Source: Betaproteobacteria bacterium (lineage in GTDB: Bacteria; Pseudomonadota; Gammaproteobacteria; Burkholderiales; Casimicrobiaceae). From it: a stretch of 9,069 nt of DNA. The stretch is taken from positions 2,280-11,348 of the forward strand of contig VBDA01000088.1 of the NCBI GenBank assembly GCA_005883655.1, in the 5' to 3' direction. This document shows, in pieces, positions 7,062 to 9,069 of this stretch. A program made the translations under genes and the position numbers. The number at the start of each line of letters is the position of its first letter. Position 1 is the first letter of the stretch. Below the pieces are notes generated by a model that worked only from the letters and a program-made list of their open reading frames with translations, made no database searches and was not told the DNA's origin.

Positions 7062-7769
7062 TCAGCATTGCACTGTTTGCCGGCAGTACTGCGTCATTTC
7101 GCGGACCACAGTCGTAGCGCCCACCGGCGCGTGCGCACGTCCCCGCCCATATTCCAGCGTCAGCTTGAAGTCGTACTTGCTGAAGAACGCATCGAATTGC
7201 TCGGCACCCACGGTTCCCAATGCGGCGAGCTCGTCGTGCTCCGCGTCATAATCGAGAAGGATCGCCGCCAGCGGTTGCGGAGCGGGGCCGCTCAACACGC
7301 GAGCGCCCGCGGAGGGATCGTAAACGCTGTGATCGGCGCAGCAATGAATCACGTTGCCGTCGGAAGTCGGAGAGCGCTCCGGCTGGTAGCGGATAAAGCT
7401 AACCTCTCGCGTCGGATAGGCGAGCTTGTGGGCGCAGATCGCCGAATAGGCAACGATCGAGCGCTGGCGGCCGACGCCCCCGCTCCATGCGTACGGTGCG
7501 CCATCGGCGCGGAGCAGTTTGTCCGCCCCGGCCAGCGGCCGGCCGAGATTGAGCAGGAAACACGGCGTGCCTGCGAACGGATACTGGAAAACGTAATTGG
7601 TCCGGGTGGCCAATCCGGCAACCTTGATCGGCTCGCCGAAATGATCGATCAGACGCGAGCGCGAATAGACTCGCGGTGTCGCGGACGTCCACTCGCCGTT
7701 CATGGCGCCGACGCCGGATGCACCGGCGATCGCCGCGCATGCGCTCAGGAACTGTCTGCGTTGCATCAT
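7062..7769 (-). CDS. Exported Rieske [2Fe-2S] domain protein
   Basis: A 235-residue protein with a Tat-like signal at its start: MMQRRQFLSACAAIAG has the RRxFL twin-arginine motif followed by a short hydrophobic, alanine-rich stretch. This predicts export of a folded, cofactor-loaded protein to the periplasm or its anchoring in the inner membrane. The Rieske cluster ligands are C112 and H114 in ICAHKLAYP, and C144 and H147 in HCCADHSVYD. The two cysteines that make a disulfide in bc1-type Rieske proteins are not present: A117 and D146 take their places. An extra cysteine (C143) sits beside a ligand, and two more lie at the C-terminus (C229, C235). The start is one of two adjacent ATGs (7769, 7766); the frame is open a little further, to a TTG at 7802. 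It lies 44 bp downstream of the deacetylase-family gene. Its electron partner is unknown. Confidence 0.85.
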   Translation of the reverse strand: MMQRRQFLSACAAIAGASGVGAMNGEWTSATPRVYSRSRLIDHFGEPIKVAGLATRTNYVFQYPFAGTPCFLLNLGRPLAGADKLLRADGAPYAWSGGVGRQRSIVAYSAICAHKLAYPTREVSFIRYQPERSPTSDGNVIHCCADHSVYDPSAGARVLSGPAPQPLAAILLDYDAEHDELAALGTVGAEQFDAFFSKYDFKLTLEYGRGRAHAPVGATTVVREMTQYCRQTVQC

Positions 7770-7807
7770 CAGGCCACGGGCGTCAAAGCATACTGAGCGC
7801 AAACTAA

Positions 7808-7813
7808 ATCATA
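7808..7813 (-). promoter_or_regulatory. Possible -10 box ahead of the Rieske gene
   Basis: The minus strand reads TATGAT just after the deacetylase-family stop codon and about 38 bases before the ATG at 7769. No clear -35 was found. It could give the Rieske gene its own transcript, or mean nothing if the two genes share one. Confidence 0.2.
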
Positions 7814-8737
7814 CTAAGCTGCCGCAAGTCCACGCAGATGCGCGATCGCGCTTCGCCCCAGCGCGGGCAGCGCATAGCCGCCTTCGAGCGACGAGACGAT
7901 GCGCCCTTGCGCATGACGCGCCGCCACGGCAACGATTTCCGAAGTCACCCAGGCGAAGTCCGCGTCGGCGAGCTTCAGGTTGGCCAGCGGATCCTCGCGA
8001 TGCGCATCGAACCCGGCGGAGACAAACAGGATTTCCGGCCGGTGCGCTTCCAGAGCTGGCAGGCAGCGCTCGGTGATCGCCGCGCGAAACTCGTCGCTTC
8101 CGCTGCCCGGCGACAAGGGAACGTTGTGCATGTTCGCGCCAAGGGGCTCGACCCCCGAATATGGATATAGCGGATATTGAAAGGTGCCGACCATGATGAC
8201 GTCGGCTTTGCCCGCGAAAATATCTTCGGTGCCGTTGCCGTGATGAACGTCGAAATCGATCACCGCCGCCCGCGTCAGTCCGTGTCTGGCGAGCGCATGC
8301 GCGACACCAACCGCGATATTGTTGAACAGACAAAATCCCATCGCCCGTTCGCGCGTTGCATGATGACCCGGAGGTCGTACCGCACAGAAAGCGGCGCTGC
8401 ATTCGCCGCTCATGACCAGGTCGGTGCCCAGCACCACCGCGCCTGCCGCATGTCGCGCCGCCTCCAACGAATCGGGATTGAGCGCGGTGTCCGGATCGAG
8501 ATAATGAATGCCCGACCGCGGGCTCGCCGCCTCGACCTCGTCGATGTAGCGACCGGCGTGAACGCGCTCGAGCTGCTCCCTCGTTGCCGCCGGCGCATCG
8601 TAGTGCGCGACCAGTCCGTCGAGCCCCGTGCTGATCAGGTGATCGTGGATTGCATCGAGACGTTGCGGGCACTCCGGATGGTATGGGCCCATGTCGTGCA
8701 GGCGACACGTCGGATGCGTGATGTACGCGATAGGCAC
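7814..8737 (-). CDS. Histone deacetylase family hydrolase
   Basis: A 307-residue zinc amidohydrolase of the arginase/deacetylase fold. Bacterial members remove acetyl groups from polyamines, acetylated lysines or other small amides; the substrate here cannot be told from sequence. Visible family features are the opening THPTCRLHDMGPYHPECPQR (7-26), RPPGHHA at 121-127 with the catalytic His pair H125/H126, DFDVHHGNGT at 161-170 with zinc ligands D163 and H165, SAGFDAHREDP at 240-250 with the third ligand D244, and EGGY at 285-288 with the transition-state tyrosine Y288. All key residues are intact. The start is a GTG at 8737, supported because the N-terminal family pattern begins right there; no Shine-Dalgarno is evident. 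It is cytoplasmic, with no signal peptide. It is followed by the Rieske gene on the same strand and is divergent from the moxR-like gene. Confidence 0.93.
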   Translation of the reverse strand: MPIAYITHPTCRLHDMGPYHPECPQRLDAIHDHLISTGLDGLVAHYDAPAATREQLERVHAGRYIDEVEAASPRSGIHYLDPDTALNPDSLEAARHAAGAVVLGTDLVMSGECSAAFCAVRPPGHHATRERAMGFCLFNNIAVGVAHALARHGLTRAAVIDFDVHHGNGTEDIFAGKADVIMVGTFQYPLYPYSGVEPLGANMHNVPLSPGSGSDEFRAAITERCLPALEAHRPEILFVSAGFDAHREDPLANLKLADADFAWVTSEIVAVAARHAQGRIVSSLEGGYALPALGRSAIAHLRGLAAA

Positions 8738-8871
8738 GGTAAATAGTGAAATGAGCTTGAAATGACGGCGCGAGCGCCAACGAGGCCCGAATCGAGCGTT
8801 GCTCTTGGCTTGCCTGGCGATGCAGCAAGTGTATCCCGACAGCCGGAAAGGTGACTAGGAGGCCTGGCTGC

Positions 8872-8877
8872 TATAGT
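8872..8877 (+). promoter_or_regulatory. Candidate -10 box (TATAGT) ahead of the moxR-like gene
   Basis: TATAGT, one base from consensus, lies 27 bases before the ATG at 8905, with GTGACT (8851-8856) as a weak -35 at a short 15-base spacing. It sits in the 167 bp divergent spacer (8738-8904), in which I see no other clear element apart from an isolated AGGAGG at 8857-8862. Confidence 0.3.
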
Positions 8878-8904
8878 GGCATCTTTCTTGCTGCGCTCAT
8901 TGCC

Positions 8905-9069
8905 ATGACCGTTCGTCCCCTCAAGAGCCTGGCCGTTCCACTATCCGATCGATTGGCGACCGTGCTCGCCGAGCTCGGCCGCATCGTGGTGGGCAAATCG
9001 ACGCCGTTAAGACTCGCACTTGCCTGCATGCTGGCGCGCGGCCATTTGCTGATCGAGGACATTCCCGGC
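8905..9069 (+). CDS. MoxR-family AAA+ ATPase, N-terminal fragment
   Basis: The first 55 codons of a gene cut by the right edge. The start MTVRPLKSLAVP is followed by a helix and then GRIVVGKSTPLRLALACMLA (25-44), RGHLLIEDIPG (45-55). This matches the N-terminal segment of MoxR ATPases, in which VVGQ and the hydrophobic helix lead to GHvLLEDvPG and directly into Walker A (GxGKT), which would begin just past the window. MoxR proteins are chaperone-like ATPases that help mature metalloenzymes or von Willebrand-domain proteins, and are usually followed by DUF58 and transglutaminase-like genes; that cannot be checked here. The ATG at 8905 gives the usual short N-terminus. It lacks an adjacent Shine-Dalgarno. 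Confidence 0.8.
   Translation, partial: MTVRPLKSLAVPLSDRLATVLAELGRIVVGKSTPLRLALACMLARGHLLIEDIPG

Noticed and set aside
7809..8828. A 339-codon minus-strand frame over the deacetylase-family gene
   Set aside because: An alternative frame of the same strand; its sequence is arginine- and glycine-rich and lacks motifs, whereas the chosen frame has every catalytic residue.
8871..9062. A 63-codon minus-strand frame at the right edge
   Set aside because: It is antisense to the moxR-like gene start, whose protein pattern is clear.

Overview
The window reads as GC-rich bacterial chromosome, most probably from a betaproteobacterium (Burkholderiales-like or a neighbouring order). This rests on the gene order alaC-hom-thrC, the strong resemblance of the aminotransferase to proteobacterial AlaC, and the general gene content. 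I made no database comparison, so the placement is an inference. Nearly all the sequence is coding. There are no rRNA or tRNA genes, insertion sequences, CRISPR arrays or phage genes that I can see.

Layout, left to right. (1) A minus-strand operon reads from about 4132 down to the left edge: alaC (alanine-type aminotransferase), hom (homoserine dehydrogenase with an ACT domain), thrC (threonine synthase), and then the first 32 codons of an unrecognised gene cut off by the window edge. hom and thrC supply two of the three steps from aspartate semialdehyde to threonine. Homoserine kinase (thrB) is not in the window. (2) A short divergent spacer with a perfect TATAAT leads to a plus-strand gene for a small Mth938/DUF498 protein. 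(3) A minus-strand, translationally coupled ABC-2 exporter pair follows (ATPase, then permease), meeting the DUF498 gene tail to tail. (4) A plus-strand glutathione S-transferase gene runs divergently from the ABC pair. (5) On the minus strand lie a histone-deacetylase-family hydrolase and, 44 bp downstream, an exported Rieske [2Fe-2S] protein. (6) At the right edge a plus-strand gene begins; its first 55 codons look like a MoxR-family AAA+ ATPase.

Most genes are housekeeping or common accessory types, and I do not see a clear new multi-gene system. The points most worth a second look are the ABC ATPase, which lacks the usual Q-loop glutamine; the Rieske protein, which lacks the usual disulfide cysteines, has extra cysteines and has no visible redox partner; its pairing with a deacetylase-family enzyme; and the unidentified gene at the left edge.
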